Assembly: GCF_900109665.1 (NCBI RefSeq)
Contig: NZ_FOAO01000007.1
Span: 1-64,000 of the forward strand
Length of the DNA: 64,000 nucleotides
Direction: 5' to 3'
Source of the DNA: Blastococcus sp. DSM 46786
Lineage (GTDB): Bacteria; Actinomycetota; Actinomycetes; Mycobacteriales; Geodermatophilaceae
Shown here: positions 44,799 through 53,666 of the stretch, piece by piece
Layout of the letters: each line of letters begins with the position of its first letter
Position numbering within the stretch: the stretch's first letter is position 1
Made by a program: the position numbers and the translations under genes
The notes under the pieces: generated by a model
What the model was told of the DNA's origin: nothing
The model's database searches: none
The model's input: only the letters and a program-made list of their open reading frames with translations

Positions 44799-45667
44799 CC
44801 TCCCCGCCCCGCGTGCTCATCGGCCACGGCACCGAGAACGACTTCGTCGTCCTGCCCGACCCCGATGGCGACGTGTGGGCCGGCGACCGCCTGGACGCCG
44901 CGATGGTCCAGCGGCTGTGCGAGCGCCGGACCGGCCTGGGCGGGGACGGCGTGCTGCGGCTGGTGCGCAGCGCGCACGTGCCCGATGCGGCGGACGTCCT
45001 GGGTGACGACCTCGGCCGCTGCGAGTGGTTCATGGACCACCGCAACGCCGACGGCTCCTACGCCGAGATGTGCGGCAACGGCATCCGGCTGTTCCTGCAT
45101 GCGCTGGTCGCCGAGGGACTCGTCGACCGCCAGGCATGCACCGACGGTCTGCTGGTCGGCACCCGCGGGGGCGCCCGGCGCGTCGGGGCCGGCGCCGAGG
45201 GCGGCTACTGGGTGGACATGGGTCCCGCCCGCCTTTTCGGCGAGGGCTCGGCGGAGCTCGACGGCCGGACCTTCGACGGCGTCGCGGTCAGCATGGGCAA
45301 CCCCCACCTGGCCTGCCTCACCGACGTGCCCGTCGAGCAGCTCGATCTGACCGGCACGCCCGCGTTCGACCCGGCGCTGTTCCCCGAGGGGGTCAACGTC
45401 GAGATCGTCAACGTCCTCGAGGCGGGCGTCCACGTGCGGCTGCGGGTCTCCGAGCGCGGGGTGGGGGAGACGCGGTCGTGCGGGACCGGCGCGTGCGCCG
45501 CGGCCTATGCGGCGCTGCGGGCCGAGGGCGCGACCGAGGGCACGGTCGTCGTCGACGTCCCCGGCGGCCGCCTGTCGGTGCGCGTGACGTCCGCGACGAC
45601 GGTGCTCAGCGGCCCGGCCGTCCTGGTCTCGGCCGGCGTCCTGTGCCCGGAGTGGCTGCAGGGCTGA
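44795..45667 (+). CDS. dapF: Diaminopimelate epimerase
   Basis: This 290-residue enzyme isomerises LL- to meso-diaminopimelate for lysine and peptidoglycan. The two catalytic cysteines are Cys93 in EMCGNGIR and Cys229 in SCGTGACA, with GTENDFVVL at the N-terminus. The GTG start overlaps the miaA stop (GTGA). dapA lies 37 kb upstream in the same window. Confidence 0.96.
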   Translation: MTSPPRVLIGHGTENDFVVLPDPDGDVWAGDRLDAAMVQRLCERRTGLGGDGVLRLVRSAHVPDAADVLGDDLGRCEWFMDHRNADGSYAEMCGNGIRLFLHALVAEGLVDRQACTDGLLVGTRGGARRVGAGAEGGYWVDMGPARLFGEGSAELDGRTFDGVAVSMGNPHLACLTDVPVEQLDLTGTPAFDPALFPEGVNVEIVNVLEAGVHVRLRVSERGVGETRSCGTGACAAAYAALRAEGATEGTVVVDVPGGRLSVRVTSATTVLSGPAVLVSAGVLCPEWLQG

Positions 45668-45682
45668 CCCCGGTCACCGGGG
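45668..45682 (+). terminator. Short hairpin after dapF
   Basis: CCCCGG-TCA-CCGGGG begins directly after the dapF stop. The stem is only 6 bp, so it may be a weak terminator before hflX. Confidence 0.35.
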
Positions 45683-45791
45683 CCGGCGCCGGCCGGCCCA
45701 GGGGCGTCCGGGCACGGCCGTCCGCCACCGCCGTGCCGCCACCCGCCGTCGGTCGGGATGCATGCGGGCGGCTCGTGCGTTGCACAGGGCG

Positions 45792-47303
45792 ATGACAACT
45801 CAGGTGCTTTCGCCGAAGGACCGTGCCACGCTGGAGACGATGACGACCGCCCCCGATGCCCTGCCCGTCGACGAGCAGGCCGAGCTCGAGACCCGCCCTG
45901 CCCCTGCCGGGCGGTGGGACGAGGCCGACGACACGACCGGCTCCTACGCGCTCGAGGCGCGCGGCGCGCTGCGCCGGGTGGCCGGCCTCTCCACCGAGCT
46001 CGCCGACGTCACCGAGGTCGAGTACCGGCAGCTGCGGCTCGAGCGCGTCGTGCTCGTCGGGGTGTGGACCGAGGGCACCCAGGCCGACGCCGACCGCTCG
46101 CTGGCCGAGCTCGCCGCCCTCGCCGAGACGGCCGGCTCGCAGGTGCTCGAGGCCGTCAGCCAGCGCCGCGACAAGCCCGACGCCGCCACCTACGTCGGCT
46201 CGGGCAAGGCGGCCGAGATCCGCGACATCGTGGCCGCGACCGGCGCCGACACCGTGATCTGCGACGGCGAGCTCACGCCCGGCCAGCTCAACCAGCTGGA
46301 GAAGGTGCTCAAGGTCAAGGTGGTCGACCGGACAGCGCTGATCCTCGACATCTTCGCCCAGCACGCGACCAGCCGGGAGGGCAAGGCGCAGGTCGAGCTC
46401 GCCCAGATGCAGTACATGCTGCCGCGGCTGCGCGGCTGGGGTGAGTCCATGTCCCGGCAGGCCGGTGGCCGGGTCGCCGGCGGTGGCGGCATCGGTACCC
46501 GCGGTCCGGGTGAGACGAAGATCGAGACCGACCGGCGGCGCATCCGGGCCCGCGTGAGCAAGCTGCGGCGCGAGATCGCCGGCATGGCGACCGCCCGGGC
46601 CACCCAGCGCTCCAGCCGCGACCGCAACGCGACGCCGAGCGTCGCGATCGCCGGGTACACCAACGCCGGCAAGTCCAGCCTGCTCAACCAGCTCACCGGC
46701 GCGGGCGTGCTGGTGGAGAACGCGCTGTTCGCCACCCTCGACCCGACGGTCCGCCGGGCTCAGTCGCCCGACGGCCGGGAGTACACGCTGACCGACACCG
46801 TCGGCTTCGTGCGCCACCTGCCCCACCAGCTCGTGGACGCCTTCCGCTCCACGCTGGAGGAGGTGGCCGCGGCCGACCTGCTGCTGCACGTGGTCGACGG
46901 CTCCGACCCCGATCCGCTCGGCCAGATCGACGCGGTGCGCGTGGTGCTGAACGAGATCGACGCCGCCGCGGTGCCCGAGCTGATCGTGGTCAACAAGGTC
47001 GACGCGATGAGCGAGGAGGACATCCTCATGCTCCGGCAGGCCCTGCCGGGTGCGGTCTGGGTGTCCGCGCGCACGGGGGTCGGCATCGACACGCTGCGCA
47101 GGCTGGTGGCCGAGCGGCTCCCGCACCCCGACGTCGACGTCGACGTGCTCGTGCCCTACGAGCGCGGTGACCTGGTGGCCCGGGTGCACCGCGACGGCGA
47201 GGTGCTCGGCGAGCTCCACGAGGCCAGCGGGACACGGCTCACGGCCCGGGTCGACGGCGCCCTGGCGGCGCTGCTCGAGGAGTTCGCGGTCCCGGTCGGC
47301 TGA
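45792..47303 (+). CDS. hflX: GTPase HflX
   Basis: This protein of about 503 residues has the HflX N-terminal domain (YVGSGKAAEIRD, DGELTPGQLNQLE), the Gly-rich linker RVAGGGGIGTRGPGETKIE, and a GTPase domain with G1 AGYTNAGKSSLLNQL near residue 287, DTVGFVRHLPH and VVNKVD. HflX splits stalled ribosomes. Three ATGs are possible (45762, 45792, 45840). The middle one is used because GGGCG precedes it, but this is uncertain. Confidence 0.94.
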   Translation: MTTQVLSPKDRATLETMTTAPDALPVDEQAELETRPAPAGRWDEADDTTGSYALEARGALRRVAGLSTELADVTEVEYRQLRLERVVLVGVWTEGTQADADRSLAELAALAETAGSQVLEAVSQRRDKPDAATYVGSGKAAEIRDIVAATGADTVICDGELTPGQLNQLEKVLKVKVVDRTALILDIFAQHATSREGKAQVELAQMQYMLPRLRGWGESMSRQAGGRVAGGGGIGTRGPGETKIETDRRRIRARVSKLRREIAGMATARATQRSSRDRNATPSVAIAGYTNAGKSSLLNQLTGAGVLVENALFATLDPTVRRAQSPDGREYTLTDTVGFVRHLPHQLVDAFRSTLEEVAAADLLLHVVDGSDPDPLGQIDAVRVVLNEIDAAAVPELIVVNKVDAMSEEDILMLRQALPGAVWVSARTGVGIDTLRRLVAERLPHPDVDVDVLVPYERGDLVARVHRDGEVLGELHEASGTRLTARVDGALAALLEEFAVPVG

Positions 47304-47304
47304 G

Positions 47305-47325
47305 CGCGACGCGTCGACCGTCGCG
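47305..47325. terminator. Weak hairpin after hflX
   Basis: CGCGACG, 7-nt loop, CGTCGCG lies immediately after the hflX stop codon. The stem is 7 bp and there is no T run. Confidence 0.35.
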
Positions 47326-47361
47326 GATCACGATCCGGTCACGGGCCGGTACCGTGGCGGC

Positions 47362-48084
47362 GTGACCAGAGGCGCGGTGCGGGTGATCGATGCACCGCGC
47401 GCCGCCCCCGTCGTCCCGGTCGGCCGTCCGCCGTGGTGGCTGGTCGTCGCGGCGCTGCTGGTCGGTGTGCTGCTCTCGGCCGACCTGCTGGCCCACGGCC
47501 CGTCCGAGCGGCTGGACCTGCGGGTGTCCGAGATCGTCAGCGACTGGGGGCTGCGGGACACCACCGGCTACCCGGCGGTCTGGGTGGTCACCCAGATCGG
47601 CGGGCGCGTGACGATCCTCGTCGTGCTCGCCGTCCTGATCGGCTACCTCTTCTGGCGGCGGGGGGCCTGGCTGCCGGCCGCCCGGGTGCTCCTCGCCCTG
47701 GGGCTGCTGACCGCCGGGGTCTACGCGATCAAGCACGGTCTCGGCCGCACGGCCCCGGCGTTCCCCGGGTCCTACTTCTTCCACTCCGACGGCGTCTCGT
47801 TCCCCTCGGGCCACGTCGCCAACGCGGTGCTCATGTGGGGTGTCGCCCGCTGGCAGGCGGTCGAGTACGGTCTGCCGGCCGCGGTGCAGCGGACCTTCTG
47901 GTGGCTGAGCGTGGTCGGGCCGGTCGCCACCGGCGTGGCCATGGTGTCGCTGGACTTCCACTGGATCACCGACGCGGTCGTGGGCGCAGCCGTCGGGATC
48001 GTCCTGTTGGGCGTGGTTCATGCACTGGACGAGATGGTTCTGTCACGCTGGGTACGTGCCCGAGCAGGCCGTCCCCGTTCCTGA
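47362..48084 (+). CDS. PAP2 family phosphatase, membrane
   Basis: This 240-residue protein has about five or six membrane helices and the three phosphatase motifs: KHGLGRTAP, FPSGHVANA and SLDFHWITDAVVG (KxxxxxR-like, PSGH, SxxxHxxxD). It probably dephosphorylates a lipid such as undecaprenyl diphosphate or phosphatidic acid at the outer face. GTG start. It overlaps the next gene by about 29 bases. Confidence 0.88.
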   Translation: MTRGAVRVIDAPRAAPVVPVGRPPWWLVVAALLVGVLLSADLLAHGPSERLDLRVSEIVSDWGLRDTTGYPAVWVVTQIGGRVTILVVLAVLIGYLFWRRGAWLPAARVLLALGLLTAGVYAIKHGLGRTAPAFPGSYFFHSDGVSFPSGHVANAVLMWGVARWQAVEYGLPAAVQRTFWWLSVVGPVATGVAMVSLDFHWITDAVVGAAVGIVLLGVVHALDEMVLSRWVRARAGRPRS

Positions 48085-49111
48085 CCGCGCCCGGAGGTGC
48101 CGGCTCGTCGTCGCGAGCACCCTGGCCGGCGGCGTGGTGGTGCTCGCTCACGCTCCGGCTCTCGCGGAGGCGCCGACCGCGCCGGCGCCGGAGGTCCGGT
48201 GCTCGATCGCCGACCCACGGCTCGCCGAGCTCTCGGGGCTGGTGGTCGTGGGGGAGCAGATGCTCGCGCTCAACGACGGCGGCGAGCAGGTCACCGTCTA
48301 CGGGCTGGACTCCTCGTGCGCGGTCGTCGACGTCCAGACCGGGGTGGTCGACCCCTTCGACCCCGAGGACCTCGGCGTGGCGCCCGACGGGAGCGTCTGG
48401 GTGGCCGACATCGGGGACAACGGCTCCGTCCGCCCGACCGTGGCCCTGCACGTCCTGCGGCCCGACGGCACGACGGCGCTGCACCGGCTGACCTACCCCG
48501 ACGGCGCGCACGACGCCGAGGCGCTGCTCCTGGCGCCGGACGGGACGCCGTACCTCGTCACCAAGGAGGTCCTCGGGGCCAGCGGCGTCTACCGTCCCGC
48601 CGCAGCGCTGGTGGACGGCGGCACGGTGCCGATGGAGCGGGTGGGCTCGGTGAACGTCACGCTGACCGGGACCCCGGGCGGGCCGGTGGGCCGGGCCGGG
48701 CAGCTCCTGATCACCGGCGGTGCGGTCGCGGCGGACGGCAGCGCCCTGGCGCTCCGCACCTACACCGACGCCTACGTCTGGCCCCTGACCGGATCCGACG
48801 TCGTCGGCGCGCTGGCCGGGGAGCCGGTGCGGGTGGCGCTGCCGGAGTCACCCCAGGGCGAGGCCATCAGCTTCACGGCCGACAATCAGGCGCTGGTGGT
48901 CGCCAGCGAAGGTCTGCCCAGCGCCGTCACCGTGGTGCCCCTGCCGGCCCGGGCTGCCGCGTCGGGCCCGGCGCCCGCGGAGGTGCCGCTCCCATCCTTC
49001 GCCGAGCTGACCACCGGCTCGGACCGGTCGCCCATCGCCGCGGCCCTGATCGCGGCGACCGTGGCGACCGTCGTGGTCTGGCTGACCGGACGGCTGCGCC
49101 GCCGGTCCTGA
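48056..49111 (+). CDS. Secreted/membrane-anchored beta-propeller-like protein
   Basis: This protein of about 351 residues has a signal peptide (RRCRLVVASTLAGGVVVLAH, then APALAEA), an extracellular domain with repeats like LAPDGTPYLVTKE, VAPDGSVWVADIGDNGS and ISFTADNQALVVASEG, and a C-terminal membrane helix (AALIAATVATVVVWL) before RLRRRS. The D.G/VADIGDN pattern suggests a beta-propeller. Function unknown. The start lies inside the PAP2 gene end, so the two are probably co-expressed. Confidence 0.75.
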   Translation: MPEQAVPVPDRARRCRLVVASTLAGGVVVLAHAPALAEAPTAPAPEVRCSIADPRLAELSGLVVVGEQMLALNDGGEQVTVYGLDSSCAVVDVQTGVVDPFDPEDLGVAPDGSVWVADIGDNGSVRPTVALHVLRPDGTTALHRLTYPDGAHDAEALLLAPDGTPYLVTKEVLGASGVYRPAAALVDGGTVPMERVGSVNVTLTGTPGGPVGRAGQLLITGGAVAADGSALALRTYTDAYVWPLTGSDVVGALAGEPVRVALPESPQGEAISFTADNQALVVASEGLPSAVTVVPLPARAAASGPAPAEVPLPSFAELTTGSDRSPIAAALIAATVATVVVWLTGRLRRRS

Positions 49112-49115
49112 CCCG

Positions 49116-49871
49116 TCAGGCCTCCGGCCGCCAGCCGAGCTGCCGGCTGCACTCCTCCGCAGCCCTGGTGACCTGCTCGCCGAGTACCGGCCACAGGCGC
49201 CGGGGAAAGCGCTGGGAGGGCAGGGACAGGCTCAGGGTCGCCACCGGCAGGCCCGCGCGGTCCAGGATGGCGGCCCCGACGGCGGCGATGTCCGGATGCC
49301 GTGTCCCGACCGTGACCGCGTAGCCCTGCCGGCGCACGCGCGGCAGCTCCCGGAGCAATGCCTCCGGGTCGGTGTCGGTGTGCGGCGTGAGCGCCTCCAG
49401 CGGCGCCGCGCGCAGCAGGGCTGCGGCCCGCGGCTCGGGCATCGCGGCCAGGGCCGCCTTCCCGGACGCCGTCGTATGGAGGGGTGCGCCGTGCCCGACG
49501 GAGGTGTGCGTCCGCACCGGGTGGACGCCGTCGATCTTGTCGAGCAGGACGATCCGGCGGTCCTCCGGGACGGACAGGTGCACGGTCTCACCGGTCGCCG
49601 CAGAGAGCCGGTGCATCGCCGGCAGCGCGACGCGCCGGATCTCCTCGTCGCCCCGGTGCCGTGACCCGATGGCCTGGGCCTTGGCGGTGAGCGACCAGCG
49701 CGTGGGCTCCTCGGCGCCGGCGCGGATCCACCCCAGGTCCCCGAGCGTCAGCAGCATGCGCTGGACCGTCGACTTGGGGAGCTGCATGGACCGGGAGAGG
49801 TCGCTGACGCCGACCGGCTGCAGCTCCGAGACCGCCTCCAGGATAGCCAGCGCGACGGATACCGACCTCAT
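49116..49871 (-). CDS. IclR family transcriptional regulator
   Basis: This 251-residue protein has an N-terminal winged HTH (SVALAILEAVSELQPVGVSDL, MQLPKSTVQRMLLTLGDLGW) and a C-terminal GAF-like effector domain (GETVHLSVPEDRRIVLLDKIDG, HTTASGKAALAAMP). It is divergent from the CoA-transferase operon, with a dyad in between, so it is the probable local regulator with a small organic acid or CoA-related effector. Confidence 0.92.
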   Translation of the reverse strand: MRSVSVALAILEAVSELQPVGVSDLSRSMQLPKSTVQRMLLTLGDLGWIRAGAEEPTRWSLTAKAQAIGSRHRGDEEIRRVALPAMHRLSAATGETVHLSVPEDRRIVLLDKIDGVHPVRTHTSVGHGAPLHTTASGKAALAAMPEPRAAALLRAAPLEALTPHTDTDPEALLRELPRVRRQGYAVTVGTRHPDIAAVGAAILDRAGLPVATLSLSLPSQRFPRRLWPVLGEQVTRAAEECSRQLGWRPEA

Positions 49872-49901
49872 GTGATTGACGCCACCTTTACTCCGACCTA
49901 C

Positions 49902-49957
49902 TGTGGCGCGCACCACTTCGTGCCACTGCACGGCAAAGTGTGCCACACAGTGGCACA
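49902..49957. promoter_or_regulatory. IclR operator candidates between divergent genes
   Basis: TGTGCCACACAGTGGCACA (49939-49957) is a perfect 8+3+8 palindrome. A related half-site GTGCCACTG lies at 49920-49928 and pairs with CAGTGGCAC. A third GTGG-N6-CCAC dyad sits at 49903-49916. The cluster fills the 112-bp spacer and could control both the regulator and the operon. Confidence 0.65.
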
Positions 49958-49983
49958 GCGCGCGCCGCCAGGGCGGTCGGGAG

Positions 49984-51276
49984 ATGCACGTGTCGCACCA
50001 GGTCCCTCCAGGCGCCCTCTCGGGCGTGCGGGTCCTCGACCTCACCCAGGTCATGGCGGGGGCGTACTGCTCCATGCTGCTGGCCGACATGGGCGCCGAT
50101 GTCATCAAGATCGAGCGGCCCGGAGGTGGGGACGACACCCGCCGGATGTCCCGCGGCCCGGACGTGGAGCACTCGCCGGCGTTCAACGCCATGAACCGCA
50201 ACAAGCGCGGCATCGCCGTCGACCTGAAGGACCCCCGCGGTGCCGAGGTCGTCCGGCGGTTGGCCAGGGACGCCGACGTGCTCGTGGAGAACTTCCGCCC
50301 CGGGCTGCTGGACCGCTTCGGGCTCGGGCAGGAGGAGCTCCGGGCCGCGAACCCGGCGCTCGTCTACTGCTCCATCTCCGGCTTCGGCGCGACGGGCCCG
50401 TACGCCGGCCGCGGCGGCTACGACCTCATCGCCCAGGCGATGAGCGGGCTGATGAGCATGACCGGTGAGCCCGGGCGGCCGCCGGCCAAGGTCGGCGTCC
50501 CCATCTGCGACCTGAACGCCGGGGTGTTCGGCGCGTACGGCGTGCTGTCGGCCTACATCCACCGGCTGAGGACGGGGGAGGGGCAGTTCGTAGACACCTC
50601 ACTGCTGGAGGCGGGGATCGCCTACACCGTCTGGGAGACGGCGATGTTCTTCAGCCTGGGCGACGTCGCCCGGCCGATGGGGTCGGCGCACCGGCTGTCG
50701 GCTCCCTACGAGGCGCTGCCCACGGCGGACGGATTCATCGCCATCGGTGCGGCCAACGACCGGAACTGGGAACGTCTGTGCTCCGCCCTCGGGATGGAGC
50801 GCCTGCTGCGGGACCCGCGGTTCGCGACCAACCCCGCGCGGATGGAGTACCGCTTCGAGCTGGCCGGCGAACTGGCGGCGACGCTGCGGCGGAGGACGAC
50901 CGCCGAGTGGCTCGAGGTGCTGCACGCGGCGGGGGTGCCCAGCGGTCCCCTCTACGACATCGAGCAGGTCTACGCCGATCCGCACGTGCAGGCGCGGGAC
51001 ATGCTCGTCGAGACCGTGCACCCCCGGATGGGCACCGTCCGCCACATCGGTGCGCCGGTGAAGCTCTCCGGCACCCCGTCGACGATCCGCCGCCCGGCCC
51101 CCCTCCTCGGCCAGCACAGCCGCGAGGTGCTGGCCGAGGCCGGGATGCCCGCCGCGGAGATCGACGAACTCCTCGCCGCCGGTGTCCTCGTGACGACCCC
51201 GCCCGACGACGACCACGCCCGCCCGGCGCCCGGCGCGGGATCCAGCCCTCTCGATCCGACGGAGGTTCCCGCGTGA
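49984..51276 (+). CDS. CaiB/BaiF family CoA transferase
   Basis: This 430-residue class III CoA transferase has the start LSGVRVLDLTQVMAGAYCSMLLADMGADVIKIE (as VRVLDLTQ and ADMGADVIKIE), VENFRPGLLDRFG, YCSISGFGATGPYAGRGGYDL, and the catalytic Asp177 in PICDLNAG. It moves CoA between carboxylic acids. ATG 49984 follows a GGTCGGGAG run. It heads an operon with an ABC importer and a crotonase, pointing to uptake and CoA activation of an organic acid. Confidence 0.92.
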   Translation: MHVSHQVPPGALSGVRVLDLTQVMAGAYCSMLLADMGADVIKIERPGGGDDTRRMSRGPDVEHSPAFNAMNRNKRGIAVDLKDPRGAEVVRRLARDADVLVENFRPGLLDRFGLGQEELRAANPALVYCSISGFGATGPYAGRGGYDLIAQAMSGLMSMTGEPGRPPAKVGVPICDLNAGVFGAYGVLSAYIHRLRTGEGQFVDTSLLEAGIAYTVWETAMFFSLGDVARPMGSAHRLSAPYEALPTADGFIAIGAANDRNWERLCSALGMERLLRDPRFATNPARMEYRFELAGELAATLRRRTTAEWLEVLHAAGVPSGPLYDIEQVYADPHVQARDMLVETVHPRMGTVRHIGAPVKLSGTPSTIRRPAPLLGQHSREVLAEAGMPAAEIDELLAAGVLVTTPPDDDHARPAPGAGSSPLDPTEVPA

Positions 51277-52457
51277 CCCACCTCGTCCTGTCCGGACTGA
51301 CCAAGAGCTTCGGCGCCGCACCGGTGGTCGATCAGGTCGACCTGACCATCGAGGAGGGCGAGGCCGTCGTCCTGCTCGGGCCCAGTGGCTGCGGCAAGAC
51401 CACCTGCCTGCGCATGATCGCCGGCTTCGAACGCCCGGACGCCGGGGAGATCCGGCTGCGGGACAAGGTGCTGGCCGGACCCCGCATGTTCATCCCGCCG
51501 GAGCGCCGCCAGATGTCGGTCGTGTTCCAGAGCTACGCCCTCTGGCCGCACCTCAGCGTGCGGGAGAACGTCGGCTACGGGCCGACGACGGCGAAGGTGA
51601 GTCGGCCGGAGGTCCGCCGCCGGACCGACGAGGCGCTGGCCATGGTCCAGCTGGACGGTCTCGCCGACCGCTACGCCCACCAGCTCTCCGGCGGTCAGCA
51701 GCAGCGGGTCGCCCTCGCCCGCGCCCTGGTCAACGACCCGGCCCTGCTGCTGCTCGACGAGCCGCTGTCCAACCTGGACACCCGGCTGCGCGAGGAGATG
51801 CGCTCGGAGATCAAGCGGATCCACCGGTCGCTCGGGGTCACGATGGTCTACGTCACCCACGACCAAGCGGAGGCCCTGTCGCTGGCCGACCGGCTGGTGG
51901 TCATGCACGCCGGTCGCATCGTCCAGGTCGGGGCACCCGAGGAGGTCTACCGGCGGCCGCGGACCGGCTTCGTCGCCCGGGCCCTGGGCGCGACGAACCT
52001 GCTGCCCGCCACCGTGTGCGGTCCGCCGTCCGCCGACGGCGTCCCCCTCCGGCTGCCCGGGGGGATCACGGTGACCGCCCCCCGATCGGCGGACGTGGCC
52101 CTGCAGGCGGGCGACGAGGTGTCGGTGTCGATCCGGCCGGTCGACCTCCGGCTCACGTCCGGATCCGCCGGCGCGGCCGGGGGCGCGCGGGTCAGCGAGG
52201 CGCTGTTCTTCGGGGACCACGTGCAGTACGCCGTCGACCTGCCCGGCCTCGCCGAGCCGCTGAAGGCCACGGGCCCCAGCCTGGGCCGGTTCGACGCCGG
52301 CCAGGACGTCGTCGTGGAGGTGGACGGCACCGCGGTCGCCATCGTCAGCGACGGCCCGGGCGCCTCCGTCCCCGGCCGGGACGACCACCGACCGGGCCCC
52401 TCGGCCACCGGGGGCGCCACGCCCGCCCCAGCTCCGGCCCGGCGGTCCGCCGCGTGA
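51273..52457 (+). CDS. ABC transporter ATP-binding protein (FbpC/PotA-like)
   Basis: This 394-residue ATPase has Walker A GPSGCGKTT, Q-loop VFQSYALWPHLSV, signature [15 protein letters not shown], Walker B LLLLDEPLSNLD and H-loop VTHDQAEAL. A C-terminal TOBE/OB domain (about residues 240-350) and a Pro/Ala-rich tail follow. This is the ferric iron/polyamine/phosphonate importer subtype. The GTG start overlaps the CoA-transferase stop. Confidence 0.92.
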   Translation: MTHLVLSGLTKSFGAAPVVDQVDLTIEEGEAVVLLGPSGCGKTTCLRMIAGFERPDAGEIRLRDKVLAGPRMFIPPERRQMSVVFQSYALWPHLSVRENVGYGPTTAKVSRPEVRRRTDEALAMVQLDGLADRYAHQLSGGQQQRVALARALVNDPALLLLDEPLSNLDTRLREEMRSEIKRIHRSLGVTMVYVTHDQAEALSLADRLVVMHAGRIVQVGAPEEVYRRPRTGFVARALGATNLLPATVCGPPSADGVPLRLPGGITVTAPRSADVALQAGDEVSVSIRPVDLRLTSGSAGAAGGARVSEALFFGDHVQYAVDLPGLAEPLKATGPSLGRFDAGQDVVVEVDGTAVAIVSDGPGASVPGRDDHRPGPSATGGATPAPAPARRSAA

Positions 52458-52519
52458 CCGGGATCCGTCGCTCCGCCGTCCGTCCACCGTCCGCGCCCGT
52501 CCGTCCGAGAAGAGGCACC

Positions 52520-53611
52520 GTGTCGACTCGTCCCACCGCCCGCCGCAGGAATGCCCTGTTCGCCGTTCCCCTGTCCGCCGTCCTCCTCGCCGGATGCGGC
52601 AACGGCTCCGAGCCGGCCGCCGGGGGCGGCGAGGGGGGCGCGGAAGCCGCCGGCATCGACGGCATCAGCGAAGAGCTCATCGCCGCCGCCCAGGAGGAGG
52701 GCGGAGTCGTGATCTACGCCGGCGGGCACACCCGTCCCGGGGTCGAGCTGCTCCAGCAGCGGATGCAGGAGCTCTTCGACATCGACGTGACCTTCACCCG
52801 GGAGGACTCCGGCTCGGTCGCCAACTCCGTCTCCGCGGAGCTGGCGAGCGGTTCCCTCAACGCCGACGTGGTCAGCCTCACCGACCCGGACACGCTGCAG
52901 CAGTGGGCGGACGAGGGCATCATCGCCGACCCCGAGATCCCCAATGCCGACGAGATCATCGACGGCCTCGACAACCCCGACAACCCGCAGGTGCCCTACA
53001 GCCTCGTGCCGCTCGGGATCATGTACAACGGCGCCAGCACCGATCCTGCCGACCTGCCGACCACGTGGGAGGAGTTCGCGTCCTCGGCCGAGGGCACGAT
53101 CGTGAGCGCCGACCCGGGGGCCTCGGGCACCGCGCTCGCGTTCTACACGACGCTCACCGGTCTGTACGGGGAGGAGTGGCTCCAGCAGCTGTCCGAGCGC
53201 GAGGTGATCGTCACCGACAGCAGCCTGGCTCTCGCCCAGCTGGTGCTGACCGGCGAGGCCGACATCGGCGTCCCGGCGATCGAGTCTGCGGTGATCAGTG
53301 CGGCCGAGGAGGGGGAGCCGCTGGCGATCGCCTTCATGGAGGACGGCGTCCCGACCTTCACCAGCGAGCTCGCCATGCTCGCCGACGCCCCGAGGCCCAA
53401 CGCCGCGAAACTCCTGATGCAGTACCAGCTCAGCGAGGACTATCAGAACGCGCTGGTCGAGCTCGGCGGACGGAGCGTGCTCGAGGGAGCTCCGCAGCCG
53501 GCCGAGGGAGCCGACCTCTCCGACGCCACGTTGCTTCCCGCCGACCTCGACGAGATCGCTGCCCGCGGAGACCAGGTGGTGGCCCGATTCGCCGAGCTGT
53601 TCAACCGGTGA
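52520..53611 (+). CDS. ABC transporter solute-binding lipoprotein (FbpA-like)
   Basis: This 363-residue protein has a lipoprotein signal (RRRNALFAVPLSAVLLAGC, Cys at about 28) and a family 1-type periplasmic fold as in ferric/2-aminoethylphosphonate binders (AAAQEEGGVVIYAGGH, LNADVVSLTDPDTLQQW, VPLGIMYN, LPTTWEEFA, GTALAFYTTLTGLYGEEW). The paired Tyr of iron-binding FbpA near the C-terminus is not evident, so iron is not a safe guess. GTG 52520 has GAGAAGAGG upstream. Confidence 0.88.
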   Translation: MSTRPTARRRNALFAVPLSAVLLAGCGNGSEPAAGGGEGGAEAAGIDGISEELIAAAQEEGGVVIYAGGHTRPGVELLQQRMQELFDIDVTFTREDSGSVANSVSAELASGSLNADVVSLTDPDTLQQWADEGIIADPEIPNADEIIDGLDNPDNPQVPYSLVPLGIMYNGASTDPADLPTTWEEFASSAEGTIVSADPGASGTALAFYTTLTGLYGEEWLQQLSEREVIVTDSSLALAQLVLTGEADIGVPAIESAVISAAEEGEPLAIAFMEDGVPTFTSELAMLADAPRPNAAKLLMQYQLSEDYQNALVELGGRSVLEGAPQPAEGADLSDATLLPADLDEIAARGDQVVARFAELFNR

Positions 53612-53626
53612 GCACGGACGCGGTGC

Positions 53627-53648
53627 GGGCCGGCGCTCCCGCCGGCCC
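53627..53648 (+). terminator. Intercistronic GC hairpin after the solute-binding gene
   Basis: GGGCCGGCG-CTCC-CGCCGGCCC, a perfect 9-bp stem with 4-nt loop, sits between the binding-protein stop and the permease start. It matches the position of the hairpin after gluB in the other ABC operon. Confidence 0.55.
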
Positions 53649-53666
53649 GGGCGAGGGGAGCGGGCC

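Noticed and set aside
49902-49957. Transcription terminator between IclR and the CoA transferase
   Set aside because: The genes are divergent and the dyads are short and protein-operator-like, so an operator is the better reading.
52520-53611. Calling the transporter a ferric iron uptake system
   Set aside because: The enzymes in the operon act on CoA thioesters, and the C-terminal tyrosine pair of iron-binding FbpA is not visible.
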